Assembly: GCA_014379665.1 (NCBI GenBank)
Contig: JACMLK010000161.1
Span: 1 to 6,927 of the forward strand
DNA: 6,927 bases
Reading direction: 5' to 3'
Origin: Saprospiraceae bacterium
Lineage (GTDB): Bacteria > Bacteroidota > Bacteroidia > Chitinophagales > Saprospiraceae
Shown: positions 5,836 through 6,927 of the stretch, piece by piece
Position numbering within the stretch: position 1 is the first letter of the stretch
How the letters are laid out: every line of letters starts with the position of its first letter
The notes under the pieces: model-generated
Database searches by the model: none
Told to the model about the DNA's origin: nothing
The model's input: the letters and a program-made list of their open reading frames with translations, nothing else
Program-made: the position numbers and the translations under genes

Positions 5836-6399
5836 TCATTCAATTCTGCCTACCAGTACTATGTTTTCTTCAAAAATGTCCAACACGACCACCTTCTCAC
5901 CTGTTTGGATCAGCGTGTCGAGTGTCACTGCTTCAAGTTCATGCATTGACCCGTGAAGGCTTACCTGAATTTTACCTTTGCCTTGCTGATTTTCAGGAAT
6001 CCGGAGATAAACGTCAGCTACCAGACCTTTGATTTGATGAATGTCAAACGTATGGTCCTCCTCCAGTTTTTTCACCTGTTGAATAATATAAAAAAATAAG
6101 GCTACAAAGATGACACCAGTGATAATAGCCACCAACACCAGCAAAAACTTATGCTCAATGGAATTATAAAAACAAATTCCACCCCAACTGAATCCTAAAA
6201 GGAAATTGATCATGTTGCGAAGGGTAAATAATTCCATCGGTCCGGCAATGTCATGTGACACTTCTGTATCTATATCGGAGTCGTGTGATACTCCGGCAAA
6301 TGTCAAAACAGTCTGCACAATAAAAATTAAAGAAACCGGAATAGCTACATACCAGAAGGTAGTCAGATATATATCAGCATTGGAAAGAAAATCAGGCAT
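5836..6399 (-). CDS. NfeD/YuaF-like membrane protein, flotillin partner
   Basis: The 187-residue protein has three predicted membrane segments (about 14-36, 62-80 and 85-108) and a C-terminal soluble beta-rich domain (about 117-187, KGLVADVYLRIP through KVVVLDIFEENIVLVGRIE) with the look of the NfeD OB-fold. There is no ClpP-like protease domain, so this is the short NfeD type, like B. subtilis YuaF, which is encoded with and co-localises with flotillin FloT/YuaG. The loop after the first membrane segment is His/Asp-rich (SHDSDIDTEVSHD, 38-50), an acidic linker seen in related Bacteroidota proteins; metal binding there would be speculation. The ATG at 6399 gives a complete first membrane segment. 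It is the first gene of the nfeD-flotillin unit, preceded by a candidate -7 box at 6499-6506. Family call rests on the OB-like domain plus the flotillin neighbour. Confidence 0.87.
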   Translation of the reverse strand: MPDFLSNADIYLTTFWYVAIPVSLIFIVQTVLTFAGVSHDSDIDTEVSHDIAGPMELFTLRNMINFLLGFSWGGICFYNSIEHKFLLVLVAIITGVIFVALFFYIIQQVKKLEEDHTFDIHQIKGLVADVYLRIPENQQGKGKIQVSLHGSMHELEAVTLDTLIQTGEKVVVLDIFEENIVLVGRIE

Positions 6400-6465
6400 A
6401 ATAGGTGTTTCTGTTGATTATTTAGATTCTACTTAAAAAGTCCTTTTTCAGTTTTGAATCAGATA

Positions 6466-6478
6466 GTGTTGTCAACAC
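6466..6478. promoter_or_regulatory. 13-bp perfect dyad in the nfeD-flotillin leader or promoter
   Basis: GTGTTG (6466-6471), T, CAACAC (6473-6478) is a perfect inverted repeat. It lies 67-79 bp before the nfeD-like start and just downstream of the candidate -7 box, where a repressor would block initiation or early elongation. It is GC-richer than its surroundings, which makes chance less likely. The cognate protein is unknown. Confidence 0.35.
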
Positions 6479-6498
6479 AAAAAAAAGTTAATAAAATT

Positions 6499-6506
6499 CA
6501 AATATA
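6499..6506 (-). promoter_or_regulatory. Candidate promoter -7 box for the nfeD-flotillin unit (TATATTTG)
   Basis: On the minus strand TATATTTG is an exact match to the Bacteroidota -7 consensus TAnnTTTG. It would start transcription near 6492, giving a leader of roughly 90 nt before the nfeD-like ATG. A clear TTTG -33 element is not visible; the closest is a TTTT at 6523-6526. The match is short and the region AT-rich, so confidence is limited. Confidence 0.4.
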
Positions 6507-6739
6507 GTCTTTTAATCGACATAAAACTCTAAATAACCGATTGATGATGGTAAAATATTGATAAATCCCGAGGTGATGAAAACTGATAAAAGAATCCGAA
6601 TTCACATATGTTTTTTATGACCTTTCAGACATTTACTTTACTTTGATGTCTTATAGGATTTGCTTTCTGCACTTTTTAATAAATAATAAACGATTCTAAA
6701 AACTATTTAATAGAAACTGTGGTTATTAGTTTATTATCG

Positions 6740-6755
6740 TAATATTGCAATATTA
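6740..6755. promoter_or_regulatory. 16-bp palindrome, probable operator of the ArsR-type regulator
   Basis: TAATATTGCAATATTA is perfectly self-complementary over 16 bp and ends 11 bp before the ATG of the ArsR-family gene. ArsR/SmtB repressors usually bind AT-rich inverted repeats of this kind overlapping their own promoter and release them on metal or metalloid binding. Position, symmetry and family make autoregulation the natural reading; binding is inferred. Confidence 0.55.
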
Positions 6756-6766
6756 ATATAAAAAGC

Positions 6767-6927
6767 ATGGGCGCTACTAAAACATCACATTTCTCAGATG
6801 AACAAAATGAAATAGCTTTGCTCGCTAAAGCGATTGGTCATCCTGCGCGAATTGCCATCATGGAATATTTAGCCAGGACAAACGCATGTATCTGTGGTGA
6901 TATAGTCAATGAATTGCCTTTAGCGCA
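6767..6927 (+). CDS. ArsR/SmtB family metalloregulator, 5' part only
   Basis: The open frame runs from ATG 6767 off the right edge, giving 53 codons plus two bases. It begins [19 protein letters not shown] and continues [20 protein letters not shown], the usual opening helices of a winged-helix ArsR repressor (the [12 protein letters not shown] segment, 24-35, is diagnostic). Residues 40-52, [13 protein letters not shown], carry a Cys41-x-Cys43 pair in the position of the ELCVCDL metal site of ArsR, so As(III)/Sb(III) or a soft metal is a plausible inducer. The rest of the DNA-binding and dimerisation domains is outside the window. A 16-bp palindrome lies just upstream. Such genes often lead arsenic-resistance operons in Bacteroidota; that content is not visible here. 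Family call is secure, metal specificity is inferred. Confidence 0.9.
   Translation, partial: MGATKTSHFSDEQNEIALLAKAIGHPARIAIMEYLARTNACICGDIVNELPLA

Larger units (their letters stand above)
6400..6766. other. 367-bp divergent intergenic region (nfeD-like gene and arsR-type gene)
   Basis: No credible coding region is present; the longest ATG frames noticed are under about 20 codons. The stretch is strongly AT-rich. It holds the candidate -7 box (6499-6506) and a dyad (6466-6478) on the nfeD side, and a 16-bp palindrome (6740-6755) on the arsR side. Smaller symmetric elements include AAAAAG-TC-CTTTTT near 6435-6448 and CTATT-T-AATAG near 6703-6713. The middle part (about 6510-6700) shows nothing I can name. 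Confidence 0.6.

Noticed and set aside
5765..6436. Plus-strand open frames opposite the nfeD-like gene and its leader
   Set aside because: They overlap the conserved NfeD-like gene in antisense and lack any recognisable content.
6576..6620. 14-codon frame (MKTDKRIRIHICFL) preceded by GAGGTG in the nfeD/arsR gap
   Set aside because: It is too short to judge and the purine stretch touches the ATG with poor spacing; no conservation evidence is available.

Overview
The window looks like chromosomal DNA from a member of the Bacteroidota, plausibly a Saprospiraceae- or Cytophagia-like marine or freshwater bacterium; the exact lineage is an inference. The grounds are AT-rich intergenic DNA, almost no Shine-Dalgarno sequences, TTG/ATG starts, a TAnnTTTG-type -7 promoter element, a heptamer TTTCAAC tandem repeat, and protein sequences that read like Bacteroidota versions of each family. 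It holds six complete protein genes and one gene cut by the right edge.

Left edge (1-254): a gene-free stretch with four tightly packed perfect hairpins, a looser long-range pairing, and a strong Rho-independent terminator. It looks like the 3' part of an unidentified structured RNA or a long transcript tail. The terminator ends only about 25 nt before ridA (+), an imine/enamine deaminase that clears reactive intermediates.

Iron block (676-3996): ridA converges on feoB. The ferrous iron transport operon feoA-feoB runs on the minus strand with a TGATG stop/start overlap. Divergent from it is a Crp/Fnr-family regulator (+). The 199-bp gap between them holds a dyad of the Fnr/Crp type (TGAT-N4-ATCA), placed where a class II activator site for feoAB would sit. 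A local circuit, with the Crp/Fnr protein controlling ferrous iron uptake and perhaps itself, is the main regulatory hypothesis from this window.

Membrane-scaffold block (4195-6399): two terminator-like hairpins separate the regulator gene from a convergent minus-strand pair, a short NfeD/YuaF-like membrane protein followed by a flotillin (SPFH) protein. This is the classic bacterial flotillin plus NfeD arrangement, thought to organise membrane microdomains. The flotillin coiled coil has a clear 11-residue periodicity.

Right edge (6400-6927): a 367-bp divergent intergenic region carries a candidate -7 box and a dyad for the nfeD-flotillin unit. It also carries a perfect 16-bp palindrome 11 bp before the start of an ArsR/SmtB-family regulator. 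That regulator has a CxC metal-binding motif, is truncated by the window end, and probably heads an arsenic/metal-resistance operon beyond it.

No mobile element, CRISPR array, tRNA or rRNA was recognised. Most content is well-known housekeeping or accessory biology. The least explained parts are the hairpin array at the left edge and the operator-like dyads.
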